A stretch of 64,000 bases of DNA from Acidobacteriota bacterium (GTDB lineage: Bacteria; Acidobacteriota; Thermoanaerobaculia; UBA5066). Positions 49,459 through 57,868 of the stretch are shown here, one piece after another. The notes beneath the pieces are model-generated. The model saw only the letters and a program-made list of their open reading frames with translations, was not told the DNA's origin and did not search any database. The stretch is from positions 1 through 64,000 of the forward strand of contig JAKOVQ010000019.1 of NCBI GenBank assembly GCA_029781975.1, written 5' to 3'. Positions within the stretch are counted from its first letter, which is position 1. Each line of letters opens with the position of its first letter. A program made the translations under genes and the position numbers.

Positions 49459-49610
49459 CGGCCGGCGCCTGGACGATGCTTGGCGTCACCTGGAGCGTGA
49501 TCGTCCTCTTCGCCGCCCGGTTCTTCTGGAAGGTCCTGACGACGCCCCCGCGGCCGGACGAGCCCGGGGAGGGCGCGGACCGGGGCAGCGGGGCCGGCCC
49601 GCCGGGCTGA
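49455..49610 (+). CDS. MetS-like small transporter subunit
   Basis: A 51-residue protein with a single membrane span ('TMLGVTWSVIVLFAARFFW') and a short proline/glycine-rich cytoplasmic tail. The ATG overlaps the transporter stop (ATGA). The size, topology and position match the small MetS subunit required by MetP-type NSS transporters. The 'GVTWSVIV..FF' span resembles the family, so the call is fairly secure. Confidence 0.8.
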   Translation: MTAGAWTMLGVTWSVIVLFAARFFWKVLTTPPRPDEPGEGADRGSGAGPPG

Positions 49611-49613
49611 CCC

Positions 49614-50219
49614 TCAGACGGAGCCGGCGACCTTCGCGGCGGCCGTCTCGTGGGCCTTCTGGATCTCGGAGGCGATGGCGGCGAGGGCGGCCTCCTCCTC
49701 GGCCGAGACCTTCCCGAACCCGAGGATCCCGCCGGAGGCCTCCGCGATCGCGCGGCACGCCTGGGAGAGGTCTCCCTCCCACGAGTCGCGCTGCACCTCC
49801 GGGAGGTCGACGAGGAGGGCGCGGATGACCGTGAGCGCCTTCGCGAAGAGCTCCTCGCCCGGGCTGACCTCGAGCCAGGCGGAGAGCTGGGCGTGAGCGG
49901 GGGTCCCGGGCAGCACGCCGCGTGCCGCCGCCGCCGCCAGGATCCCCTCCCGCTCCTTGCCGGAGATCGCCCCGTCCGCCCACGCCACCATCAGGAGGGG
50001 CATCAACGGGAAGACCATGACGGTCTCCTTCTCGAAGCCCATCTCCATCAGGATCTCGAGGGCCTCCTGGTCCTGGACCCCGATCTTCTCTGCCATCCGC
50101 GCGCGGAGCCCCTCGCGGCGGGCCTTGTCGCGCATCTTCTCGATCAGCTCGGCCTCGCGCTGCCGGAAGAACTCCTCTTCCTGCTTGCGCTTCGCTCCGT
50201 AGGGGTCGGTGTCGGCCAT
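49614..50219 (-). CDS. TerB-like domain protein
   Basis: A 201-residue soluble protein. Residues 1-55 are charged and helical ('QEEEFFRQREAELIEKMRDK'). Residues 70-195 resemble the TerB/tellurite-resistance-like all-helical domain, with the typical 'LPLLMVAWADGAISGKEREG'-type segment (here beginning 'FPLMPLL') that carries acidic residues for metal binding. It ends 3 bases from the convergent MetS-like gene. The ATG at 50219 has GGAGGGAG upstream. The biological role is unknown. Confidence 0.7.
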   Translation of the reverse strand: MADTDPYGAKRKQEEEFFRQREAELIEKMRDKARREGLRARMAEKIGVQDQEALEILMEMGFEKETVMVFPLMPLLMVAWADGAISGKEREGILAAAAARGVLPGTPAHAQLSAWLEVSPGEELFAKALTVIRALLVDLPEVQRDSWEGDLSQACRAIAEASGGILGFGKVSAEEEAALAAIASEIQKAHETAAAKVAGSV

Positions 50220-50323
50220 TCGCTCCCTCCGTCGTCTCGCGCGCCGTCCGCGCAGGTGATCGAACGCGGACGATCCTCCCCGATATTCCCCTCCCCGACA
50301 AGCCCGGTCCCGTGGTCCCCGGG

Positions 50324-52852
50324 CTACGGCTCCTCGGGGTAGAGGAGGTACCGGGCGCGCCTCAGCTCGAACTCCATGACCGCGGCGACGGACCCGGAGA
50401 GGATCTGCGACGCCGAGTCGCCGCGTTGGAAGCGGGCGAGCGAGGAGGCGTTCGCGAGGAGGTCGCCGAAGCGGGTCTGGTCCCAGCCGGCGCCCTCGAG
50501 GTCGCGGAGGGCGGTGGCGATCTCCAGGCCGAGCGCCACCGGCCGGACCGCCTTCCGGTCGGTCACCGCGATCCGGATTCCGTGGCAGGTCTTCCCCGCG
50601 TGCGTCGACGAGGACGGGACGAAGTCGACCGGCGCGAAGCGGACGCCGCCGATCCCGCGCTGGTTCAGGGTCCGCGCGAGCCGGACGCCGTCGATGAACG
50701 GGGCGCCAACCAGCTCGAACGGCGCGTCGGTCCCCCGGCCGACCGAGACGTTCGTCGGCTCGAGAAGGGCGACGCCCGGGTAGAGGAGCGCCTCGGTGAC
50801 CGACCTCAGGTTCGGCGAGGGGTTCACCCACGCGAGCCCCGTCTCGTCGTAGAAGAGCGACCGGCGGTAGCCCTGCATCGGCACGACGGTCAGCGCCGCC
50901 TTCGGCGCGCGCGCGTCGGCGAAGAGGCGCGCGAGCTCCCCGATGGTCATGGAGGTCCGGATCGGGATCGGGTGGTACGCCGTGAACGACAGGCGGTCGG
51001 CGTCGGCGAGCGGCCCCTCGGGAGAGACGGCGCCGATCGGGTCCGGCCGGTCGAGGACGACGACCGCGACGTTCGCCTTCTCCGCCTCCTCCAGGAGGTA
51101 GCCGAGCGTCGTGAGGTAGGTGTAGAAGCGGCAGCCGGCGTCCTGCAGGTCGACGACGACGGCGTCGAGGCCGGCGAGGTCTTCGGGCGCGGGGCGGCGT
51201 TTCTCCCCGTAGAGGGAGACGACGGGGAGCCCGGTCGCCGCGTCGGTGCCGTCGGGGACCTTCTCGTCGAGGGCTCCCCCGGGCCCGTGCTCCGGGGAGA
51301 AGAGCCGGACGAGCGTCACGCCGGCCTTCCGGGCCGCCTCGGACGTCAGGACCGACGCGTCGGGCCTCCCGTCGCGGGTCCGCCCGGTCTGGTTCGTGAG
51401 GAGGCCGATCCGCTTGCCGGCCACCTGGGCGAAGCCGCCGGCCTCGAGGACGTCGATGCCGGCCTTCACGTCGAACGTGGGAGGGGGCGGCGCCGGGGCG
51501 GGATGCGGCGCGGCGCGGACGGACGCGATCGCCGCGGCGACGATCGCCTCGAGCGGCTCGGAGGCGTGGACCAGGGCGGCGGGCGTCACGTCGGTGACCG
51601 CGGAGGCGGCGATCGAGGCGACCTCGCCGCGGAGCGGGATCGCGTTCCCCCGGGCGTCCGGGTGGTCGCGGTTCGTCAGGACCACGACGAAGACGCCGGT
51701 GACGGGGTCGACCCAGAGCGAGGTCCCCGTCCAGCCGGTGTGCCCCCAGGAGCCGAGCGGGAAGAGGTCGCCCCGGTTCGACGAGAAGTGGCTGGAAACG
51801 TCCCACCCGAGGGCGCGCACGTCCGCGTCGCCCCAGGCGCGCGGGCGCGTCATCGCCGCGACGCCGGCCGGGGAGAGGACCCCCTTGCCGCCGGCGAGGA
51901 GCGCCTGGGCGAAGCGGGCGACGTCGTCGGCCGTGGAGAAGAGGCCGGCGTGCCCGGCGACGCCCCCGAGCGCGCGGGCGCGCGGGTCGTGGACGACGCC
52001 GCGGAGCGGGACGCCGTCGAGGAGCTCGGTCGGCGCGATCCGCGAGACGGGGAGCCTCCCCTTCCCGCCGGGGCGGAACTCCGTCTCGGTCATCCCGAGC
52101 GGGCCGAAGACGGCCCTTTCGGCGTAGCGGTCGAGGCTCTCGCCCGTCACCTTCGCCACCAGCTCGCCGAGCGTCTCGTAGCCGGCGTCGGAGTAAGAGA
52201 AGCGGCTCCCCGGCGCCGAGACGAGCGGCTCGCGGTACTTGCGGGCGAAGATCTCCGACGGGGTGCCGAGGTAGAGCGACATCGGGTCGTCGGGCGCGAG
52301 CCCCGCGCGGTGCGTGAGGAGCTCCTCGACGGTCACCGTCTCCCGCAGGCCCCCTCCCGCGCCGAAGGCGGGGAGGAGCTTGACGACGGGGTCGGCGAGG
52401 CGGACGAGGCCCCGCTCCACGAGCGTCATCACGGAGATCGCCGTCGCGAGCGGCTTGGTGAGCGACGCCATGTCGAAGACGGTGTCGTCCGTCATCGCCT
52501 CCGGCGCCGGGACGATCGCCCGCCTGCCGTACGCCTTCCGGAAGACGACCGAGCCGTTCCTTCCGACGAGGACGACGGCGCCGGGGACGTCCTGCCGCGC
52601 GATCGCGGCGGCCACCGGGACGTCGATCCGCGCGAGCCGCTCCGCCGACATCCCGACCGACGCCGGGGGGACGACGGGGAGCCGGGGCGCGATGGCGGCG
52701 GCGGGAGCGCTGCGCTCCCCGGCCCTCCCGGCCGCCGTGGCGACGGGGGAGAAGAGCGTGACGGCCGTGGCAAGCGTGGCAACCTTGGCAACCTTGGCAA
52801 CCTTGGCAATCGTGGCCGAGACGGCCGCTGCACGGGCGAGGGGCGATCTCAT
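50324..52852 (-). CDS. Serine hydrolase (AmiE-like) fused to NamZ exo-muramidase (DUF1343)
   Basis: An 842-residue exported protein. The signal peptide carries a 3-residue repeat ('AKVAKVAKVATLAT'). Residues 70-430 form a beta-lactamase/S12 serine hydrolase: 'MASLTKPLATAISVMTLVER' (S-x-x-K, Ser 130), 'FSYSDAGYETLGELV' (Y-x-N position) and 'SWGHTGWTGTSLWVDP' (HTG). Residues 460-842 are DUF1343, the family of NamZ, an exo-beta-N-acetylmuramidase: 'RIGLLTNQTGRTRDGRPDAS', 'LFSPEHGPGG' and 'VVDLQDAGCRFYTYLTTLGY'. In Bacillus subtilis the serine hydrolase AmiE (YbbE) and NamZ (YbbC) are separate products of the murein-recycling operon with NagZ. Here they are one protein, and its ATG overlaps the nagZ stop. 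Confidence 0.88.
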   Translation of the reverse strand: MRSPLARAAAVSATIAKVAKVAKVATLATAVTLFSPVATAAGRAGERSAPAAAIAPRLPVVPPASVGMSAERLARIDVPVAAAIARQDVPGAVVLVGRNGSVVFRKAYGRRAIVPAPEAMTDDTVFDMASLTKPLATAISVMTLVERGLVRLADPVVKLLPAFGAGGGLRETVTVEELLTHRAGLAPDDPMSLYLGTPSEIFARKYREPLVSAPGSRFSYSDAGYETLGELVAKVTGESLDRYAERAVFGPLGMTETEFRPGGKGRLPVSRIAPTELLDGVPLRGVVHDPRARALGGVAGHAGLFSTADDVARFAQALLAGGKGVLSPAGVAAMTRPRAWGDADVRALGWDVSSHFSSNRGDLFPLGSWGHTGWTGTSLWVDPVTGVFVVVLTNRDHPDARGNAIPLRGEVASIAASAVTDVTPAALVHASEPLEAIVAAAIASVRAAPHPAPAPPPPTFDVKAGIDVLEAGGFAQVAGKRIGLLTNQTGRTRDGRPDASVLTSEAARKAGVTLVRLFSPEHGPGGALDEKVPDGTDAATGLPVVSLYGEKRRPAPEDLAGLDAVVVDLQDAGCRFYTYLTTLGYLLEEAEKANVAVVVLDRPDPIGAVSPEGPLADADRLSFTAYHPIPIRTSMTIGELARLFADARAPKAALTVVPMQGYRRSLFYDETGLAWVNPSPNLRSVTEALLYPGVALLEPTNVSVGRGTDAPFELVGAPFIDGVRLARTLNQRGIGGVRFAPVDFVPSSSTHAGKTCHGIRIAVTDRKAVRPVALGLEIATALRDLEGAGWDQTRFGDLLANASSLARFQRGDSASQILSGSVAAVMEFELRRARYLLYPEEP
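52767..52811. repeat. 9-base tandem repeat in a signal peptide
   Basis: Five in-frame copies of a 9-base unit (consensus TTGGCAACC) encode the repeated Ala-Lys-Val/Ala-Thr-Leu of the NamZ-fusion signal peptide. Confidence 0.8.
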
Positions 52853-54687
52853 CGGACGGCCTCCTTCCGGATCCCCGTCCCGCGCGGGAAGAGGCCGGGA
52901 ACGGTGACGGGGAGCTTCCCCTCGATCGGCGCCTCGCCGAAAAGGGCGCGGACCGCGGCGGCCTGGACGATAGGCTGCGGGCCGTACCCGCAGAGGAAGG
53001 TCCCGGCGCCCGGCGTGTCGGTGACGAGGTACGGGCTCCCGAACGCGACGGCGACGACGGGCTTGGCGAGCGCGCGGAGCCTCTCGAGGGCCGCCTTCCC
53101 CGGGTCGGGGATCGCGATCTTCCCGGCCCCCGAGCGGGCCCGGACGAAGAGCGAGACGAGGACGACGTCGGCCTTCGCCGCGGCCTCGACCGCGGCCGCC
53201 ACGTCGGCGTCGCACGAGCCGGGGTCGAGCCGGACGGTCGGCACCTCGCCGAGCCGCGCCTTCAGCTCGGCTCGCAGGCGCGCCTCGGGGCCGGGGAACG
53301 TCTTCTCGTCGAGGACGACCACGTGCGCGAGGGACCTTCCGGGCCCGAGGGGGAGGACGCCCGCCTCCTCGCGGTAGAGCGTCAGCGAGCGCCTCGCGAT
53401 CTCCTCCTCCACGGCGAGGTGGGGCCGCGTCGCCACGACGGAGGGGATGGCGTCGACCGGCGCCGTCCTCTCGCGGAAGAGCCCCAGCCTCTCCTTCTCG
53501 GCGAGGATCCGCGCGACCGACCGGTCGATCCGCGCCTCTGGGATCCGCCCGCTCCTCGCCGCCGCGAGGACGGCGGCGACGGCGCCCCGCGTGTCGGGCG
53601 AGAGGATGACGAGGTCGCACCCGGCGAGGATCGCGCGGACGGCGGCCTCTCCCGGCTCGAAGTGGGCGACGACGCCCCCCATCGTCATCGCGTCGGTGAC
53701 GACGAGGCCGTCGAAGCCGAGGTCGCGGCGGAGGAGCTCGCCCGTGAGGACGGGGGAGAGGGTCGCGGGGAGCGTCGCGGCCTTCTGGACGTCGGTGACG
53801 TCAGGCGTGAAGACGTCGTTGCGCTCGGGGGCGGCGAGGACGGGGGCGGGGGTGGGGTCGAGCCTCGGGACGGCGATGTGGGCCACCATCACCTGCCGGG
53901 CCCCGGCGGCGATCCCGGCCCGGAACGGGACGAGCTCGACCTTCTCGAGGCGCGCGCGGTCGACGTCGAGGACGGGGAGCGAGCGGTGCGAGTCGGTGGC
54001 CGTGTCGCCGTGGCCGGGGAAGTGCTTGAGGGTGGCGGTCACGCCCCCCTCCTGGAGCCCCTTCACGGTCGCGACGACGAAGCGGGCGACGTCGGAGGGG
54101 TCCTCGCCGAAGCTCCGGACGTTGATGACCGGGTTCGCGGGGTTCACGTTGACGTCCGCCACCGGCGCGTAGACCTGGTTGATGCCGAGGGCGCGCGCCT
54201 CGACGGCCGTGATCCGCGCCCTCCGCTCGGCGAGCGCGACGTCGCCCGTCGCCGCGAGGGCCATGTCGTACGGCCCCCAGACCGCGCGGGGGAAGCGCAT
54301 CCCGAGCCCCGACTCGAGGTCGGCCGCCACGAAGAGAGGGACCCGGGCCTTCGCCTGGAGGCGGGCGTCGAGGAGCGCGGTGTCGCCCACCTCGGACTGG
54401 AACCAGACGACGCCGCCGATCCCCGTCTCCTCCACGAGCCGGAGGAGGTCGACGAACTCGGGGTCGTCGTCGGCGCGGTAGACGCCGGTCCCGCCGACGA
54501 GGAAGAGCTGTCCCACCTTCTCCTCGAGCGAGAGCGAGGCGAGGGACCGCACCCCGGCGGCGCGAGCGGCGCCCGGGGAGGCCGCGGCGGCCCCCGGTCC
54601 GCCGGGATGCGCGGCGGGTGTCGAGCTACAGCCGGCGGAGACGAGAACGAGCGCGGCGAGACCCGCGGATGCGACGGGGAGCTTCAC
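52849..54687 (-). CDS. nagZ: Lipoprotein beta-N-acetylglucosaminidase (GH3, NagZ)
   Basis: A 612-residue GH3 glycosidase expected to remove terminal GlcNAc from muropeptides. The lipobox is 'LVLVSAGCSS'. The NagZ signature with the catalytic His/Asp is 'ATLKHFPGHGDTATDSHRSL', and the nucleophile Asp is in 'LVVTDAMTMGGVVAHF' (332). A C-terminal domain (about 420-612) like that of the secreted B. subtilis NagZ is present. The GTG at 54687 has GGAGGAG upstream and starts the lipoprotein signal. Translational coupling (ATGA) to the AmiE/NamZ fusion implies that GlcNAc and MurNAc are released in turn outside the cytoplasm. Confidence 0.9.
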   Translation of the reverse strand: MKLPVASAGLAALVLVSAGCSSTPAAHPGGPGAAAASPGAARAAGVRSLASLSLEEKVGQLFLVGGTGVYRADDDPEFVDLLRLVEETGIGGVVWFQSEVGDTALLDARLQAKARVPLFVAADLESGLGMRFPRAVWGPYDMALAATGDVALAERRARITAVEARALGINQVYAPVADVNVNPANPVINVRSFGEDPSDVARFVVATVKGLQEGGVTATLKHFPGHGDTATDSHRSLPVLDVDRARLEKVELVPFRAGIAAGARQVMVAHIAVPRLDPTPAPVLAAPERNDVFTPDVTDVQKAATLPATLSPVLTGELLRRDLGFDGLVVTDAMTMGGVVAHFEPGEAAVRAILAGCDLVILSPDTRGAVAAVLAAARSGRIPEARIDRSVARILAEKERLGLFRERTAPVDAIPSVVATRPHLAVEEEIARRSLTLYREEAGVLPLGPGRSLAHVVVLDEKTFPGPEARLRAELKARLGEVPTVRLDPGSCDADVAAAVEAAAKADVVLVSLFVRARSGAGKIAIPDPGKAALERLRALAKPVVAVAFGSPYLVTDTPGAGTFLCGYGPQPIVQAAAVRALFGEAPIEGKLPVTVPGLFPRGTGIRKEAVR

Positions 54688-54794
54688 CTCTCCTCCTCCC
54701 GCGCGTCGGGACGCGCGGCGCGCCCTCCGGGAAGGGCGGGGCCAGAGGATAGAACGCCACGCCCCGGGGGAAGCTCCACGGCGAAGGCCCCGGA

Positions 54795-54819
54795 GGGCCG
54801 CCGGCACCGCCAGCGGCCC
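54795..54819 (-). terminator. Hairpin after the metalloprotease gene
   Basis: GGGCCGC (54795-54801) pairs with GCGGCCC (54813-54819) across an 11-base loop, 25 bases beyond the stop codon. There is no T-run. Confidence 0.4.
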
Positions 54820-54843
54820 CCCGGGAGAGGCTGCGGGTCCTCT

Positions 54844-56313
54844 CTACTTCGAGACGACCATCGAGACGTAGCTCCCGTCGCTCGTGCCGGTGTTGGGGGC
54901 CGGCCCGTCGTTCACGACGCCGTAGGCGAAGAAGGTGCCGTCCCCCGAGACGACGGTCAGGCGGGCGTATCCGTTCGTCACGCCGGGGGCGTAGGTCAGG
55001 AGGACGCGATCGTACTGTAGCCATTCGTTCGGCTGGAGAGGCTCCAGCGTCTGCCTCTTCACGAGGGCGCCGGTGTCGCCGTCGTAGACCTCCAGCCGGA
55101 CCGTGATCGGCGTGTTGGTCGTGGCCGCGTTGACGACGGCAAGGTTGGTCCGGGTGGACGCGTTCTGCTGGAGGCCGTAGACCCAGGCGTCGCGAGCGGA
55201 GGAGGTGAAGGGGTCGCCGGCGTAGAAGAGGCCGAACCGGCCCGGCGTGGTGATCGACGGGTTCGAGGTCCTCACGCCGGCCAGGCCCGGGACGAGCTGG
55301 TCCTGCGCGGAGAAGAGGACGGTGAGCGAGCCGGCGTACGCCGCCCCCTTCGGGCCGATGTCGCCGCCGACCTGCCGCATCTGGTCGACGACGTCCGGGA
55401 GGATCACCTGCTCGAGCGGGTCGAGGTCGACGGAGAAGACGCCGGCCGACGCGCCTCCCTTGTGCGCGAGCGACTCGACGAACTCGAAGTAGGCCTGCGC
55501 CGGCTTGTCCGTCAGGTTCGTCAGCATCAGCTCGCTCGAGTACTTGTCGCCGATCTCGACGACGGCGGGGATGCCGAGGAGGGCGTCTACCTTGCTGTCG
55601 GCGATGGCCCCGACGAACGAGCCGTCGTCCGTCCCCCGGCCGGGCGCGGCGCCGTCGTTGAAGACGCCGTAGGCCAGGTACGGAACGCCCGTCGTGACGG
55701 GGTCGACGAGGATCCACCCCTCGTCGAGCCCGGGCGAGGCCTGGGTGAGGATGTTCCCGTACTGGTCCCACTGCCCCGGCTGGAGGGTGATCGGGTCGAA
55801 CTGGAACGAGCCGGTGCCGTCCCCCTTCACGACGTAGACGTTCAGCGTCACGGGGCTCGTCGTGGAGGCGTTGACGAGGGCGAAGTTGCTCCGGTCGGTG
55901 GAGTTCTGGCGCAGGCCGAAGACGGCCACGGGCTCGGTGAAGGCCTGCGTCACGTCGACGCCCGGGTAGGAGAGCCCGGCCCGCCCGACGCCGGCGATCG
56001 GCGCCGTCGTCCGGGCCGAGGCGTAGCCGGCGCCGGCGTTCGAGAGCCCCTCGAACTCGACCCTCAGGGACCCGCCCTGCGTCGAGCCGGTCGGGATCGG
56101 GAGCCCCTTCTGCCTCAGGAAGGCGAGGGTGTCAGGGATCACCGTCTGGCGCCCCGGGCCGAGCGTGAAGGTGGCCGTCCCGCTCCCGGTCGCTCCGAGC
56201 GCGGTCGCCGCCGTGTAGCGGAGGCGGACGGTGGCCGTCGTCGTCCCGCTGTTGGCGACCGTCAGCTCCGAGAGGAAGCGGCCGGGGATGTCGAGGACGA
56301 CCGGGACGAGGAG
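54844..56313 (-). other. C-terminal beta-sandwich module, copy B
   Basis: 489 residues collinear with the module at 43917-45359: 'VPVVLDIPGRFLSELTVANS' against 'VPIVLDATGRFGSRFSTELT' at the start, 'LRQKGLPIPTGSTQGGSLRV' against 'LRSRGLPIPTEGAQGGTLRL', 'VFGLRQNSTDRSNFALVNAS' against 'VFGLRETAADRSNLALLNAG', and a common end 'DGSYVSM' against 'DGSYVAM'. Confidence 0.75.
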
Positions 56314-57855
56314 GGCGGACGAAGTCACTCCCCCGCCTGGCTTGGCGGAGACGACGACCTGCCGCGTCGTCGAGCTCGACGTCGCGCCCGACTTCGAGAC
56401 GGTGAGCCGCACCGTGTACGTCCCCGCCTGCTGGTAGGCGTGCTCGGGGTTCTGGGTGGTCGAGGCGTTCGCCCCGCCCGACGAGGGGTCGCCGAAGTCC
56501 CACTGCCATCCCGTCGGCGTGCCGCGAGAGAGGTCCTGGAAGCCGACCGCCTGCCCGGCCTGCGGGGAGGAGGGGGCGAACTGGAAGTCGGCCGCCAGCG
56601 GCGTCCCTCCCCCCGAGCCCTGGAGGACTCGGAAGACCGTCGGCTCGGTGTGCCCGACGAGGAACCGGTTGTTGTTCGGCTTGCCGACCTGGTAGGCGGA
56701 GTCCTCCTGGCCGTTCACCGTGGCGATGGCCCCCACCCAGTAGTCGCCGGCCGCGGCGTTCGCCGGCACGACGAGCGGGGTGGCGTTCATCTCCTGCTCG
56801 GCGTCGACGGGCGCGCCCCCTCCGAAGTCGACGCTCCCGATCGCCGTGTCCGTCGGCTGCGGGTACTTCCGCCCCCCGGTCGGGACGAGGTAGAAGGTGA
56901 TCCGGATGGGGCCCGTGGCCTGGCTCCCGACGTTCTGGACGAGCCAGTTGCTGACGGTGAGCCCCTCGCCCGGGAGGGCCGAGCCCTTCGACAGGGCGGC
57001 GTAGGTCTGGTCGTACCGCTTGTTGCCGTAGACGAACGGGTAGACGCCGACGTCGACGAGCGAGCGGGCGGCGCCGGAGTACTCGGTCCGGATCGTCTTG
57101 GCGTCCATCCGGGTGAGGTACTTCCCGACGTCGTCGTTCAGGTAGTTCATCGTGGAGAGGCTGTTGCCGTAGCCCGCACCCTGCGCCAGGTCGAAGACGT
57201 GGTGGAGGCCGAGCGTGTGCCCCACCTCGTGGAGGACGGTCGCCTGGACCATCGCCGTCCCGCCGGTCGAGTCGTTGCCGGTGGCGTACCAGTCCCCCGT
57301 CCAGCCGGTGGGGAACGCGGCGTTGACGACGACGTCGGTCTCGTTGAAGGGGCCGCAGCCCGACGGGTCGAACTCCTTGCACTGGTTGAACTGGCCGAAG
57401 CCCGAGTCGGGGAACATCACGGCGACGCCGAAGACGCTCGATTCCAGCTCGATGCCGTAGCGCGCCACGGAGTCGGCGCTGGAGATGAGAACGTTCACCT
57501 CGTTGACGCCGTTCTGGCTCCCGAGGCTCGAGGAGGAGTCGACCGTCACGTTGAAGAGGTTCGCGTAACGGTTCCACTCCCGGATCATGTCGGCCGCCGC
57601 CTCCTTCTGCGAGGCGCTGCTTCCGACGCCGCGGATGACGTAGCTCCTGACGACGTTCGTCTGGTAGCCGCACCAGCACCCCTCGTTCCCGGGGTGCCCC
57701 GCGCTCGAGCTCGCCTGCGCGTGGAGGGCGGGAGCGGGGACGAGGAGCGCCGCGGCGACGGCCACGACGGCGACGGCGACGGAGGAGGCGGAGGAGACGG
57801 AGGAGGCGAAAGAGGCGAAAGAGGCGAAGGAGGCGAGGCGGGCGATCGTCTTCAC
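54844..57855 (-). CDS. Secreted matrixin-like metalloprotease with PKD and shared C-terminal module
   Basis: A 1003-residue exported protein. The signal peptide contains repeated Phe-Ala-Ser. The metzincin zinc site is 'TVLHEVGHTLGLHHVFDLAQ' (HExxHxxGxxH, first His about 209), with the Met-turn 'NSLSTMNYLND' after it. Residues 265-410 resemble a CARDB-type strand domain. Residues 425-500 are a PKD domain ('PTGWQWDFGDPSSGG', 'PEHAYQQAGTYTVRLTVSKS'). Residues 515-1003 are the four-unit module also found at the end of the sugar-dehydrogenase-like protein. It probably degrades extracellular proteins. GTG start with GGGAGG, 13 bases after the stop of a small exported protein gene. Confidence 0.85.
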   Translation of the reverse strand: MKTIARLASFASFASFASSVSSASSVAVAVVAVAAALLVPAPALHAQASSSAGHPGNEGCWCGYQTNVVRSYVIRGVGSSASQKEAAADMIREWNRYANLFNVTVDSSSSLGSQNGVNEVNVLISSADSVARYGIELESSVFGVAVMFPDSGFGQFNQCKEFDPSGCGPFNETDVVVNAAFPTGWTGDWYATGNDSTGGTAMVQATVLHEVGHTLGLHHVFDLAQGAGYGNSLSTMNYLNDDVGKYLTRMDAKTIRTEYSGAARSLVDVGVYPFVYGNKRYDQTYAALSKGSALPGEGLTVSNWLVQNVGSQATGPIRITFYLVPTGGRKYPQPTDTAIGSVDFGGGAPVDAEQEMNATPLVVPANAAAGDYWVGAIATVNGQEDSAYQVGKPNNNRFLVGHTEPTVFRVLQGSGGGTPLAADFQFAPSSPQAGQAVGFQDLSRGTPTGWQWDFGDPSSGGANASTTQNPEHAYQQAGTYTVRLTVSKSGATSSSTTRQVVVSAKPGGGVTSSALLVPVVLDIPGRFLSELTVANSGTTTATVRLRYTAATALGATGSGTATFTLGPGRQTVIPDTLAFLRQKGLPIPTGSTQGGSLRVEFEGLSNAGAGYASARTTAPIAGVGRAGLSYPGVDVTQAFTEPVAVFGLRQNSTDRSNFALVNASTTSPVTLNVYVVKGDGTGSFQFDPITLQPGQWDQYGNILTQASPGLDEGWILVDPVTTGVPYLAYGVFNDGAAPGRGTDDGSFVGAIADSKVDALLGIPAVVEIGDKYSSELMLTNLTDKPAQAYFEFVESLAHKGGASAGVFSVDLDPLEQVILPDVVDQMRQVGGDIGPKGAAYAGSLTVLFSAQDQLVPGLAGVRTSNPSITTPGRFGLFYAGDPFTSSARDAWVYGLQQNASTRTNLAVVNAATTNTPITVRLEVYDGDTGALVKRQTLEPLQPNEWLQYDRVLLTYAPGVTNGYARLTVVSGDGTFFAYGVVNDGPAPNTGTSDGSYVSMVVSK
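57803..57838. repeat. 9-base tandem repeat in a signal peptide
   Basis: Four in-frame copies of GAGGCGAAA-like units encode Phe-Ala-Ser repeats in the metalloprotease signal peptide. Confidence 0.8.
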
Positions 57856-57868
57856 GTCGGACCTCCCC

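Noticed and set aside
30888-57838. CRISPR-like or other array behind the short repeats
   Set aside because: The repeats are short direct tandem copies without spacers and lie in frame inside signal-peptide coding sequence.
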